A stretch of DNA of 61,582 nt from CAYJLC01 sp044426345 (lineage in GTDB: Bacteria; Bacillota; Clostridia; Oscillospirales; Butyricicoccaceae): positions 1 to 61,582 of the forward strand of contig JAWXUP010000009.1 in assembly GCA_044426345.1 (NCBI GenBank), written 5' to 3'. The notes beneath the pieces were generated by a model. The model was not told the DNA's origin, did no database searches, and was given only the letters and a program-made list of their open reading frames with translations. A program made the position numbers and the translations under genes. Below, in pieces: positions 9,007 through 16,621 of this stretch (position 1 is the first letter of the stretch; the number at the start of each line of letters is the position of its first letter).

Positions 9007-10548
9007 ATGGTGAAAAGACAAAGCCTTATAAAAGGGACATTTATTTTAGTTAGTGCCAATGTTTTAGTGAAAATCATTGGCGCTATTTTTAAAATACCGC
9101 TTACAAATTTAATAGGTGCTAGTGGAATTAGTGATTTTAGCATAGCTTACAATTTGTACGCTGTGATGTTTGTGATTTCAACGGCAGGACTTCCAGTTGC
9201 GATTTCTAAAATGGTGGCAGAAAGTAACTCAAATGGAAAAAATTGCGATGTATTTCGTATAATTAAGGCTGCAATTTGTATTTTTTGTACGGTTGGACTA
9301 GTTTTTACGTTGCTTTTACTTAGTTTTGCTGATGAAATTTGTGAGATTGTTGGAAGTGAAACAGCATATCTTAGCATCATTGCAGTTGCACCATCGGTTT
9401 TTTTGACCACTATAGTTGCGATTTTGCGAGGATATTATCAAGGTCACCATGATATGAGCAAAACTGCGATTTCTCAGCTGATTGAGGCGATTTTTAAGCT
9501 TTTAATTGGCTATTTCTTCGCAAAATACTTAATTTCAAACGGTTATGGTGTCAATATTGCCTCTGCTGGTGCAATTTTAGGTGTAACTATCGGAACTTTA
9601 ATTAGTGCGATTTACTTGTGTATATGTATAGTGTTTACTAAAAAAAGAGTTAAAAACAATCGTTGTACAAGCTATAGTGAGATAATTAACAAATTGTTCG
9701 CTATCGCCATTCCTATAACTATCGGAGCATCGGTTATTAGTCTGACTGGCGTGGTTGATATGCTGACGATTTTGAAAAGATTGCAGTATATTGGAGTTAA
9801 TTCGCAAAATGCAAGCGAGCTTTTTGGTGCGTATAATATGTCACTTACGCTATATAATTTACCACAAACCGTGATAACGGCAATTTCTATAAGTGCAATT
9901 CCTGTCATTGCAGAGAGTCAAAAAAGCACTATTCGTGTAGAAAAAATCGTAAATACTGCACTTTTTATGACGGTAACTATTGCTATGCCTTGCTCGGTTG
10001 GGTTTGTATTGCTTGCAAAACCATTACTCGATTTTTTGTATTATAAGCGACCAGATGACGTGTTAATGGCGACTCCGATTTTGGTTATTTTAGGGCTTGC
10101 GGTGGTTTTTGTGTCAGTGGTTACTATCACAAACGCGAGCTTACAAGCTGTAAGTAAACCGATGCTAGTGGTCAAATCTATGATAGTAGGTGTAGTGGTA
10201 AAATTTATTGCTAATTATTTTTTAATATCAGTGCCGATGATTAATATTTCTGGTGCTCCATTGGGAACAGTACTATGTTTTTTGACGATTTCTCTTATAA
10301 ATTTGCATAAAATGAGAAAAATTATGCATTTTAATATAAATTTTAGCAAAATTTTCGTAAAACCAGTGATTTCTAGCGTAGTTATGGGCGTTGTTATTAA
10401 AATTTTAGAGGAAAATTTTAATATGCAAAATAAAATATCGGTGATTGTGCTTATTTTTATAGGTGCAGTGACATATTTTGGTGTTTTAATATTAATAAAA
10501 GGGATAAAAAAGGAGGATATAGGTCTTTTGACTTCAAGAGGCTTGTAA
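9007..10548 (+). CDS. MOP-family polysaccharide/lipid flippase, SpoVB/YabM-like
   Basis: A 513-residue integral membrane protein with about 14 hydrophobic segments, of the MOP/PST exporter group that includes SpoVB and YabM. The opening (about 12 residues in, FILVSANVLVKIIGAIF) is characteristic. Family members move undecaprenyl-linked precursors across the membrane, and SpoVB acts in spore cortex synthesis. Its place directly before mazG matches yabM in the Bacillus yabM-yabN-yabO-yabP-yabQ-divIC-yabR order, so it is probably the YabM/SpoVB-like member of that cluster. It starts with ATG after GTGGGTG, and the gap to mazG is 5 bases. Confidence 0.85.
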   Translation: MVKRQSLIKGTFILVSANVLVKIIGAIFKIPLTNLIGASGISDFSIAYNLYAVMFVISTAGLPVAISKMVAESNSNGKNCDVFRIIKAAICIFCTVGLVFTLLLLSFADEICEIVGSETAYLSIIAVAPSVFLTTIVAILRGYYQGHHDMSKTAISQLIEAIFKLLIGYFFAKYLISNGYGVNIASAGAILGVTIGTLISAIYLCICIVFTKKRVKNNRCTSYSEIINKLFAIAIPITIGASVISLTGVVDMLTILKRLQYIGVNSQNASELFGAYNMSLTLYNLPQTVITAISISAIPVIAESQKSTIRVEKIVNTALFMTVTIAMPCSVGFVLLAKPLLDFLYYKRPDDVLMATPILVILGLAVVFVSVVTITNASLQAVSKPMLVVKSMIVGVVVKFIANYFLISVPMINISGAPLGTVLCFLTISLINLHKMRKIMHFNINFSKIFVKPVISSVVMGVVIKILEENFNMQNKISVIVLIFIGAVTYFGVLILIKGIKKEDIGLLTSRGL

Positions 10549-10553
10549 AAATT

Positions 10554-11195
10554 ATGGAAAATTATAAATTTGATGATTTAGTTGAGATTATGAAAAAACT
10601 TCGCGTGGAATGTCCTTGGGACAAAGAGCAAACGCATAAATCTATACGCAGAAATTTCATTGAGGAAACTTATGAATGCGTTGAGGCCATTGATAGCGAT
10701 GATTTCACGCTTATGCAAGAAGAACTTGGCGACGTGATGTTGCAGGTGGTTTTTCATAGTCAAATTGCTAGCGAAACGGATAAATTTGACATAGATGATG
10801 TGTGTGATGGGATATGCAAAAAGCTGATATATCGCCACCCACATATTTTCTCTGATGTTAAGGTTTCAGATGCCGATGATGTGCTGTCAAATTGGGATAA
10901 ACTTAAAAAAGTTGAGAAAAATCAAGTGAGCAAATATGACGTTTTAAATAGTGTATCAAAAAGCTTACCAGCACTTATTCGTATGGAAAAAGTACACTCT
11001 AAAGCTGTTAAAGAAGGTTTAGATAATAAAGAAATTTCTAGTTTATGCGATATAGCACACGATATTGAAAACGGAAATTTAGAAAAAATTGCAGAAATGG
11101 TCTACAATTTAACCAAAATTTGCAAGCAAAATAGCATAGATTTAGAACAAAATGTGCATAAATACACGGATAATTTCATAAATAGCGTTAAATAA
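10554..11195 (+). CDS. mazG: Nucleoside triphosphate pyrophosphohydrolase MazG (YabN-type)
   Basis: A 213-residue all-alpha NTP pyrophosphohydrolase. MazG hydrolyses non-canonical or excess NTPs to the monophosphate. The metal-binding EExxE motif is EETYE at residues 37-41 and the partner ExxD is in EELGD at 56-60. A second weak MazG-like half follows. The N-terminal tetrapyrrole methylase domain of Bacillus YabN is absent, so this is a single-enzyme form. It follows the flippase by 5 bases. HU comes next, with its own promoter. Confidence 0.9.
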   Translation: MENYKFDDLVEIMKKLRVECPWDKEQTHKSIRRNFIEETYECVEAIDSDDFTLMQEELGDVMLQVVFHSQIASETDKFDIDDVCDGICKKLIYRHPHIFSDVKVSDADDVLSNWDKLKKVEKNQVSKYDVLNSVSKSLPALIRMEKVHSKAVKEGLDNKEISSLCDIAHDIENGNLEKIAEMVYNLTKICKQNSIDLEQNVHKYTDNFINSVK

Positions 11196-11214
11196 TTAAC
11201 TTTTATAAAAAAGC

Positions 11215-11243
11215 TTGAAAAATGATAGGAATTATGGCATAAT
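11215..11243 (+). promoter_or_regulatory. Promoter of the HU gene
   Basis: TTGAAA at 11215-11220 and CATAAT at 11238-11243 have a 17-base spacer, just after mazG. HU can thus be transcribed separately from the flippase-mazG pair. Confidence 0.6.
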
Positions 11244-11279
11244 AGTACTATCGAAATTTTGAAAAGAGGTTCTAATAAT

Positions 11280-11552
11280 ATGAAAAAAAATGAATTAATT
11301 GCTGCAATGGCAGAAAAAAATGGTCTTTCTAAAAAAGATAATGAAATGTGTTTAAATGCTTTCATCGAAAGTATAGCTGGCGCTTTAAAAGAAGGCGATA
11401 AAGTATCTCTAGTTGGTTTTGGTTCTTTCGAAGTACGTGAACGTGCTGAAAGACAAGGTGTTAATCCTAAAACTGGTGAAGCTATCACTATCAAAGCGTC
11501 TAAATCACCTGCTTTTAAAGCTGGTAAAGGCCTTAAGGATATGATCGTTTAA
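11280..11552 (+). CDS. hup: HU family DNA-binding protein
   Basis: Histone-like HU, a dimeric DNA-bending nucleoid protein of 90 residues. The start MKKNELIAAMAEK and the arm region FGSFEVRERAERQG with NPKTGE are diagnostic. The frame is open from a TTG at 11259, but AGAGGT at 265-270 (11265-11270) lies 9 bases before ATG 11280, which also gives the canonical length. It sits between mazG and the S4 gene and overlaps the S4 start by one base, so it was inserted into, or retained within, the yab cluster. Confidence 0.95.
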   Translation: MKKNELIAAMAEKNGLSKKDNEMCLNAFIESIAGALKEGDKVSLVGFGSFEVRERAERQGVNPKTGEAITIKASKSPAFKAGKGLKDMIV

Positions 11553-11794
11553 TGAGACTTGACAAGTATTTAAAGGTTTCTCGTCTAATAAAACGCAGAA
11601 CCGTTGCAAATGACGCTTGTGATAACGAAAAAATCATCGTTAACGGCAAGCAAGCTAAAGCATCTTATCACGTGAAAATCGGCGATATTATTGAAATAAC
11701 TTATGGTACGAGAGTGCTAAAAGTTGAAGTGCTAGACATTGCGACACACGTGTTAAAAGCAGATGCCCAAAACTTGTACAAAGAAGTAAAATAA
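11552..11794 (+). CDS. rqcP: S4-domain RNA-binding protein RqcP (YabO)
   Basis: An 80-residue single S4 domain (MRLDKYLKVSRLIKRR...). In Bacillus the YabO/RqcP homologue acts with RqcH in ribosome quality control, helping to add alanine tails to stalled nascent chains on 50S subunits; that role is taken from the family. Length, basic N-terminus and the VNGKQAK loop fit. It starts on the HU stop codon (TAATG). After its stop comes the hairpin at 11805-11841 that separates it from yabP. Confidence 0.92.
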   Translation: MRLDKYLKVSRLIKRRTVANDACDNEKIIVNGKQAKASYHVKIGDIIEITYGTRVLKVEVLDIATHVLKADAQNLYKEVK

Positions 11795-11804
11795 TGTAAT
11801 ATTT

Positions 11805-11841
11805 ACCCTCCCGAATTAATATTTTATATTAAAGGGAGGGT
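11805..11841 (+). promoter_or_regulatory. Hairpin covering the yabP ribosome binding site (possible terminator)
   Basis: ACCCTCCC at 11805-11812 pairs perfectly with GGGAGGGT at 11834-11841 around a 21-base AT-only loop. The 3' arm is itself the ribosome binding site of yabP (GGGAGGG, 7 bases before ATG 11848). The run TTTTCTT that follows could also make it a weak intrinsic terminator. Either way it should reduce read-through expression of the sporulation genes yabP/yabQ from the HU-rqcP transcript. Confidence 0.65.
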
Positions 11842-11847
11842 TTTCTT

Positions 11848-12114
11848 ATGAAAAATTTTGAGAATATGCACAATATTATAATAGAATCTCGTGAAAAAAT
11901 GAGCATTTCAGGTGTTGTAAGTGTAGAAGAGTTTGACGAAAATATGATAACTTGTATTACAAATTGTGGTGGGCTTTGCGTTCGAGGTAATAATTTACAC
12001 GTTGAAAAGCTTGATTTAGAGCAAAATGAATTAAATCTTGTAGGTATAATTTCTAGCGTTGAGTATGATGACCAGATGTCTAAGGGTAGCTTTTTTGCAC
12101 GTCTTTTTAGGTAG
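11848..12114 (+). CDS. yabP: Sporulation protein YabP
   Basis: An 88-residue YabP-family protein, expressed in the mother cell during sporulation in Bacillus; the biochemical role is unknown. The sequence has the family's ISGVVSVEEFDE opening strand, NCGGLCVRGNNLHVEKLDLEQ and the closing VGIISSVEYDD, indicating an all-beta fold. It is followed without a gap by yabQ, as in Bacillus. Its ribosome binding site lies in the 3' arm of the preceding hairpin, so translation from vegetative read-through transcripts is probably limited. Confidence 0.92.
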   Translation: MKNFENMHNIIIESREKMSISGVVSVEEFDENMITCITNCGGLCVRGNNLHVEKLDLEQNELNLVGIISSVEYDDQMSKGSFFARLFR

Positions 12115-12489
12115 GTGGGTATATTGTTTTCAACTTTTTCAGTTCAGACAACGCTTTTTCTACAAAGTTGTTTGTTAGGAGCTATTTTTGGTGTGAATTA
12201 CGATTTTTTTCGTGCTATAAGACGTGAATTTCGTTTGAGATTTTTGGGAGTGTTGGTATGTGACACGTTTTTTTGGTGCATAAATTTATTGATGTTTTTA
12301 ATATTTATACTAAATCTTGCAAATGGCGAAGGGCGAATGTATATAATTTTAGCGATTATATTGGGTGCTACATTATATTTTTTAAGTATCGGAGTAATAA
12401 TTTTAGGTATTTTTAGTGGTTTATTCCGATTTTTTAGGTCTATTTTTGGTGGGTTGAAAAAAATATTAAAAAAAATCAATAATTTTTAA
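12115..12489 (+). CDS. yabQ: Spore cortex biosynthesis protein YabQ
   Basis: A 124-residue membrane protein needed for spore cortex formation in Bacillus. Three or four hydrophobic segments are visible (residues ~8-28, 42-66, 75-100). The LGAIFGVNYDFFRAIRREF segment matches the family's conserved glycine and DxxR region. The start is ambiguous: GTG 12115 directly follows the yabP stop, but TTG 12124 has AGGTGGG at 12113-12119 in front and is the better ribosome binding site, which would shorten the protein by 3 residues. C-terminal lysines end the protein. Confidence 0.88.
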   Translation: MGILFSTFSVQTTLFLQSCLLGAIFGVNYDFFRAIRREFRLRFLGVLVCDTFFWCINLLMFLIFILNLANGEGRMYIILAIILGATLYFLSIGVIILGIFSGLFRFFRSIFGGLKKILKKINNF

Positions 12490-12556
12490 AAAAACACTTT
12501 TATTTTTTCGGAAAATATTGTACAATTAAATAAATATAACTTACAGGAGTGTTGAT

Positions 12557-12856
12557 ATGGCAAAAGTTAATGAAACTAAGATTAGACGACTTAATAGATT
12601 TCTTATTATAGCTGTGATAATTGTCGGCGGCTACACACTTTTTAATATGGTTTCCATTCAATATGATATTAGTCAAAAATCGCATAGCATTGAAACCTTA
12701 AACACTAATATAGGAATGCAAACGCACACAAATGAAGAACTTATGGGCATTTTAGATGAGGGAGCAACCGACGATGCTATTATTGAGGTTGCACAAGATA
12801 AATTAGGACTTGCCTTGCCCGGTGAGAGAGTTATGGCGGATATTGGCAGTAAATAA
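12557..12856 (+). CDS. divIC: Septum formation initiator, DivIC/FtsB family
   Basis: A 99-residue bitopic cell-division protein. A short basic cytoplasmic tail leads to one membrane helix (residues ~16-34), then a periplasm-side helical stretch, and a C-terminal DAIIEVAQDKLGLALPGE segment typical of FtsB/DivIC. Family members bind FtsL and DivIB (FtsQ) in the divisome. Its place between yabQ and the S1-domain gene is that of Bacillus divIC. Ribosome binding site ACAGGAGTG precedes the ATG. The short coiled coil is weaker than usual. Confidence 0.85.
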   Translation: MAKVNETKIRRLNRFLIIAVIIVGGYTLFNMVSIQYDISQKSHSIETLNTNIGMQTHTNEELMGILDEGATDDAIIEVAQDKLGLALPGERVMADIGSK

Positions 12857-12880
12857 TATTTGATGAGGGGATATTTTACT

Positions 12881-13297
12881 ATGGAAATTGGCGAAGTTTT
12901 TGAAGGAAAAGTTACTGGGATAACAAAATATGGTTGTTTTGTTGCATTTGGCGAAAATAAATCTGGAATGGTGCATATTTCGGAAGTGTCTAATACTTTC
13001 GTAAATGATATTAATGACGTGGTTAAAATTGACCAAGAAGTAAAAGTTAAAATAATTAAAATAGATGAAAACGGCAGAGTCAATTTGTCAATCAAAAAAG
13101 CAGAGCCAAGACCTGCACGTCAACCACAGCAACGCAGAGATGAAGTTCAACACTATACTCCTAAGAAAAAAGTTGTGGATATGAGTGAGCTTTCTTTTGA
13201 AGATAAAATGAAAATGTTTATGACAAATAGCCAAGAACGTTTGACAGATGTTAAGCACAATAATGAGAAAAAAACAGGCGCAAGACGCAGAAAATAA
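12881..13297 (+). CDS. S1-domain RNA-binding protein (YabR-like)
   Basis: A 138-residue protein with one S1 RNA-binding domain at the start (about residues 1-75: GEVFEGKVTGITKYGCFVAF, GMVHISEVS, VKIIKIDENGRVNLS) and a basic, proline/glutamine-rich tail (RPARQPQQRR). It corresponds to YabR, a general-stress-type protein of unknown exact role next to divIC. The frame opens upstream at 12860, but GAGGGG at 12865-12870 lies 10 bases before ATG 12881, where the S1 fold begins. A terminator follows immediately. Confidence 0.9.
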   Translation: MEIGEVFEGKVTGITKYGCFVAFGENKSGMVHISEVSNTFVNDINDVVKIDQEVKVKIIKIDENGRVNLSIKKAEPRPARQPQQRRDEVQHYTPKKKVVDMSELSFEDKMKMFMTNSQERLTDVKHNNEKKTGARRRK

Positions 13298-13301
13298 CAC
13301 G

Positions 13302-13328
13302 ATGGAGTGCTTTTGTACTCCATTTTTT
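13302..13328 (+). terminator. Terminator after yabR-like gene
   Basis: ATGGAGT (13302-13308) pairs with ACTCCAT (13317-13323), followed by a T run. Confidence 0.8.
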
Positions 13329-13345
13329 GATATTGAGGAGAATAA

Positions 13346-14500
13346 ATGCTAATAATTAATGCAAAAGTATACACTTTAGAGCAAGAAATAATAGAAAATG
13401 GATTTATTAAAATTCACGATAATTTAATCGAGCAAGTTGGGGATATGACAGATGTGCCAAGCTATGAAGGTGAGATATTTGATGCCACTGGAAAGGTGAT
13501 TTGTCCAGGTTTTATCGATGTTCACACGCATCTTGGGATAGTTGAAGATTCGCTTTCGTTTGAAGGCGATGATGTGAACGAAGATACCGACCCTATAACG
13601 CCAGAATTACGTGCAATTGATGGAATCAATCCATTTGATAGGGCGTTTTCAGAGACACTTAAAAGCGGTGTAACTACGGTTTTGGTGTCGGCGGGCAGTG
13701 CAAATCCTATTGCAGGTCAAATGGCACTATTAAAAACTGATGGCGTGTGCGTTGATGAAATGATTTTAGACGAATATATCGCTATGAAATTCGCGCTTGG
13801 TGAAAATCCCAAAAGCGTGTATAATTCAAAAAACCAAGCTCCTGTAACAAGAATGGCAACAGCAGCACTTATTCGTGAAAATCTGTTCAAAACGAAAGAA
13901 TATCTTTTAAATAAAGAAAAATCTTTGCACGAAGACGAAGATATGCCAGATTTTGAGATGAAATATGAGGCACTTATACCAGTTTTGCAAGGAAAAGTTC
14001 CTGCTCATTTTCACGCACACCGTGCAGATGATATTTTTACTGCAATTAGAATTTGCAAGGAATTTGATATAAAACTTGTGTTAGTACACGCAACAGATGG
14101 GTATTTGATTGCTGATAAAATTAAGCAATATCCTATGATTATAGGACCGATTATGACTGACCGTTCAAAACCAGAACTTAGCAATTTAAACATAAAAGCA
14201 CCGAAAATTTTAGCAGATAATGATGTGTTATTTTCAATTTCTACAGACCACCCAGAAACACCACTTAAATTTTTAACGCTTTGCGCAGCGATTGCAGTAA
14301 AAGAAGGTTTAAGCGAAATACAAGCCCTGGAGTGCATTACAATAAATCCTGCTAAAATAGTAGGTTTTGATGATAAAATTGGCTCAATTAAGGTTGGAAA
14401 ACACGCTGATTTGGCGATTTTATCTGGAAATCCACTTGAATATACAACAAAAGTTGAATTTACGATGATAAATGGAGTGTTAAAACCATGCGAGAAATAA
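13346..14500 (+). CDS. Amidohydrolase family protein (imidazolonepropionase-like)
   Basis: A 384-residue amidohydrolase-superfamily enzyme. CPGFIDVHTHLG gives metal ligands H60 and H62; HFHAHRADD near residue 220 and LVHATDG near 250 supply two more histidine sites; STDHPETP near residue 300 supplies the catalytic aspartate; and a C-terminal GKHADLAILSGNP strand closes the beta domain. The substrate is not identifiable. Similar proteins are annotated as imidazolonepropionase-like amidohydrolases or dipeptidases. It overlaps the fumarase-like gene by 13 bases, so the two are translationally coupled, which is an unusual pairing. AGGAG precedes the ATG. Confidence 0.85.
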   Translation: MLIINAKVYTLEQEIIENGFIKIHDNLIEQVGDMTDVPSYEGEIFDATGKVICPGFIDVHTHLGIVEDSLSFEGDDVNEDTDPITPELRAIDGINPFDRAFSETLKSGVTTVLVSAGSANPIAGQMALLKTDGVCVDEMILDEYIAMKFALGENPKSVYNSKNQAPVTRMATAALIRENLFKTKEYLLNKEKSLHEDEDMPDFEMKYEALIPVLQGKVPAHFHAHRADDIFTAIRICKEFDIKLVLVHATDGYLIADKIKQYPMIIGPIMTDRSKPELSNLNIKAPKILADNDVLFSISTDHPETPLKFLTLCAAIAVKEGLSEIQALECITINPAKIVGFDDKIGSIKVGKHADLAILSGNPLEYTTKVEFTMINGVLKPCEK

Positions 14501-15330
14501 ATGTTTCAGAGATTACAAAAACTGTTGCAAAATTATGTATAGATGCGAATTTATATCTGCCAGAAGATTTGCAGTGTCGTATAAAAGATTGCAAAAATCA
14601 AGAAAATTCAGAGCTAGGAAAACGTATTTTTAATACAATGGAAAAAAATATGGAAATTGCAAGCTCAAAACAAATTCCAATATGTCAAGATACAGGTTTA
14701 GCATTGATTTTCGTTGAACTTGGACAAGATGTACACGTTGTTGGTGGGGATTTAGTGCAAGCTATTAATGACGGAGTGGCAAAGGGATATATCGAAGGAT
14801 ATTTACGTTTGTCGGTACTGTCTGATCCACTTGAAGGAACTAATACAAATAACAATACACCAGCTATAATTTACACTGATATAGTTGCTGGTGATAAATT
14901 ATCGATAATGGTAGCACCTAAGGGTGGTGGTTCGGAAAATATGTCGTCGCTTAGAACGTTTAGACCGTCATCAACACCACAAGATATAATGGATTATGTT
15001 GTTGAGGCTTGTGTGAGTGCAGGGTCTAACCCATGTCCACCGATGGTGGTTGGCGTTGGTATCGGAGGAACGGCTGACAAGGCGATGTTATTATCGAAAA
15101 AAGCTATGCTACGTGACCTTGATACCTCAAATAAAAGTGAGCTTTATGCTAGTATGGAACGCGATATTTTACAGCGTGTAAATGAAAGTGGAATAGGTCC
15201 TCAGGGACTTGGGGGAGACATTACAGCGTTGTCGGTAGCTATTGAGCAGCATCCATCACACATTGCAGGGTTTCCGGTTGGAGTAAGTATTGGATGCCAT
15301 GTTACAAGGCATAAATATGCAATTTTGTAG
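14488..15330 (+). CDS. Class I fumarate hydratase alpha subunit (TtdA-like), no beta partner visible
   Basis: A 280-residue alpha subunit of the two-subunit iron-sulphur fumarase/tartrate dehydratase family. Conserved cysteine positions are CQDTG (C66), SNPCPP near residue 187 and GCHVTRH near the C-terminus, together with GGGSENMS and GPQGLGGD. The enzyme normally interconverts fumarate and malate, with the catalytic base and part of the substrate site in a separate ~180-residue beta subunit. That subunit is not encoded before or after it: hpf follows. It may pair with a beta subunit elsewhere or have changed function. Ribosome binding site GGAGTG lies within the upstream gene. Confidence 0.88.
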   Translation: MREINVSEITKTVAKLCIDANLYLPEDLQCRIKDCKNQENSELGKRIFNTMEKNMEIASSKQIPICQDTGLALIFVELGQDVHVVGGDLVQAINDGVAKGYIEGYLRLSVLSDPLEGTNTNNNTPAIIYTDIVAGDKLSIMVAPKGGGSENMSSLRTFRPSSTPQDIMDYVVEACVSAGSNPCPPMVVGVGIGGTADKAMLLSKKAMLRDLDTSNKSELYASMERDILQRVNESGIGPQGLGGDITALSVAIEQHPSHIAGFPVGVSIGCHVTRHKYAIL

Positions 15331-15390
15331 CATTTTGCATAACTTTTTGCTACTTAAAAAAATAAAATTGTGGAAAATATATAAAAAGAC

Positions 15391-15419
15391 TTGTCAAGTT
15401 GAAAAAAGTATGATATACT
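15391..15419 (+). promoter_or_regulatory. Promoter of hpf
   Basis: TTGTCA at 15391-15396 and TATACT at 15414-15419 have a 17-base spacer, about 45 bases before the hpf start. I see no stress-type promoter. Confidence 0.65.
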
Positions 15420-15466
15420 GAATATACAATTTAATATAGCTATTTTAATCAAAGGAGCTGGTATTT

Positions 15467-15979
15467 ATGACATTTATTATGACACAAAGAAAAGTAGAAG
15501 TTGAAGCGGCTATCAAAGATTACGCTGAGAAAAAGATTTCAAAACTTGAAAGGTATTTCTCAAAAGATTCAACTGCTAACATAACATTTAGCGAACTTCG
15601 TGAAAATAAAATTATCGAAGTTACCGTTAAACATGCTAGTTTGTACTTCAGAGCGCAAGAACAAGCTAAGGATTTTTATACAGCTGTGGATAAAATAGTT
15701 GACATTTTGGAACGTCAAATAAGAAAACACAAAACAAAACTTGAAAAACGTCTTCGTGATAATGCTTATGACGGTTTAGAAGTTTTTGAAGAAAAAGTTG
15801 ATTACGACGTAGTTCGTAGGAAACATTTTGATGTGGAATCTTTAACTGTTGACGAGGCTATTTTACAAATGGAAATGCTAGGACATAATTTTTTCTTCTT
15901 TAGAAACGCAGAAGATAACGATACATATTGCGTGCTATATATTAGAGCAAATGGTGGCTATGGTATTATTGAAAGTTAA
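15467..15979 (+). CDS. hpf: Ribosome hibernation promoting factor, long form
   Basis: A long HPF of 170 residues that dimerises 70S ribosomes into inactive 100S particles in slow growth. The N-terminal S30AE domain (residues ~1-95) has the beta-alpha-beta-beta-beta-alpha pattern with ITFSELRENKIIEVTV. After a linker, the C-terminal dimerisation domain (about 115-170) includes VVRRKHFDVESLTVDEAI and LGHNFFFFRNAED. AAAGGAG lies 9 bases before ATG. It is monocistronic: promoter upstream and two hairpins plus a terminator downstream. Confidence 0.95.
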   Translation: MTFIMTQRKVEVEAAIKDYAEKKISKLERYFSKDSTANITFSELRENKIIEVTVKHASLYFRAQEQAKDFYTAVDKIVDILERQIRKHKTKLEKRLRDNAYDGLEVFEEKVDYDVVRRKHFDVESLTVDEAILQMEMLGHNFFFFRNAEDNDTYCVLYIRANGGYGIIES

Positions 15980-15984
15980 AATTT

Positions 15985-16055
15985 AAAGCCTTCTGGCTTT
16001 GTGAGAAATCTCAAACGGATTTTTCAGAGAGAACCTCGAAAGAGGTTCTTTTTTT
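15985..16055 (+). terminator. Hairpin and intrinsic terminator after hpf
   Basis: A first hairpin, AAAGCC/GGCTTT at 15985-16000, is followed by GAACCTC (16031-16037) pairing with GAGGTTC (16042-16048) and a run of seven T. Confidence 0.85.
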
Positions 16056-16095
16056 GTGTAAATATTTATTAAAATCTGCACAGATTATAATTAAA

Positions 16096-16470
16096 ACGGA
16101 TGTATCGGTATGATGGGCGACCAATGATCGCCCCTACAACACTATAAATATAACCATACGAAAAACAACGCACCCTGTAGGGGCGAACTGCGTTCGCCCG
16201 TGCCGTGTAATAAATACGGTGCAAACTCCCTCAGTCACTTCGGTGACAGCTCCCTCAAAGAAGGAGCCAAAGAAAAGCCTCCCTCTCCGAGGGAGGTGGC
16301 AAAATCTTTGATTTTGACGGAGGGAGCTAGCACGATTTGAAAAACAATGCACCCTGTAGGGGCGAACAGTGTTCGCCCGTGACCACGCTATAACATATTC
16401 TGCTGAAAAATATGCACCCACTAATTAAAACACCCAAAAATGTAGGGTGGGGGCTTGCTCCCACCGTTAA
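16096..16470. repeat. Array of palindromic intergenic repeat modules
   Basis: The ~560-base gap between hpf and metY is filled by short modules and no gene. In order: a GGGCGACC/GATCGCCC hairpin (16115-16133); a CCCTGTAGGGGCGAAC...GTTCGCCCGTG unit (16169-16205) with a GTGTAATAAATACGG tail; a ~100-base CTCCCTCAG...GACGGAGGGAG unit with two internal hairpins (16227-16330); a second GGGGCGAACagtGTTCGCCC unit (16351-16382); and a GGTGGGGGCTTGCTCCCACC hairpin (16443-16465). Frames through them lack ribosome binding sites. The same modules recur at 1, 44.1, 58 and 60 kb. Confidence 0.85.
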
Positions 16471-16563
16471 AAAAGGTAGCACTAGCTGTAAGTTGTAAAG
16501 GCACAAAATAAAAAATTTGTATATTTAAAAGCCTATGTTAAAAATAAATTTTTCTACAAATTA

Positions 16564-16595
16564 AAACAAACGCAGTAAAAATCCTGCGTTTGTTT
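16564..16595 (-). terminator. Terminator of metY
   Basis: AAACAAACGCAG (16564-16575) pairs with CTGCGTTTGTTT (16584-16595), a 12-bp stem. On the minus strand it is followed by a short T run. Confidence 0.85.
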
Positions 16596-16621
16596 GGGTA
16601 ATTTTTCAAATTTACTAATAT

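Noticed and set aside
16134..16421. 95-codon minus-strand frame in the repeat array
   Set aside because: It consists of translated palindromic modules and matches similar frames in the other arrays; no ribosome binding site.
16096..16470. Repeats as a CRISPR array
   Set aside because: Units vary in size, are palindromic over their whole length and have no regular spacer; no cas gene is present.
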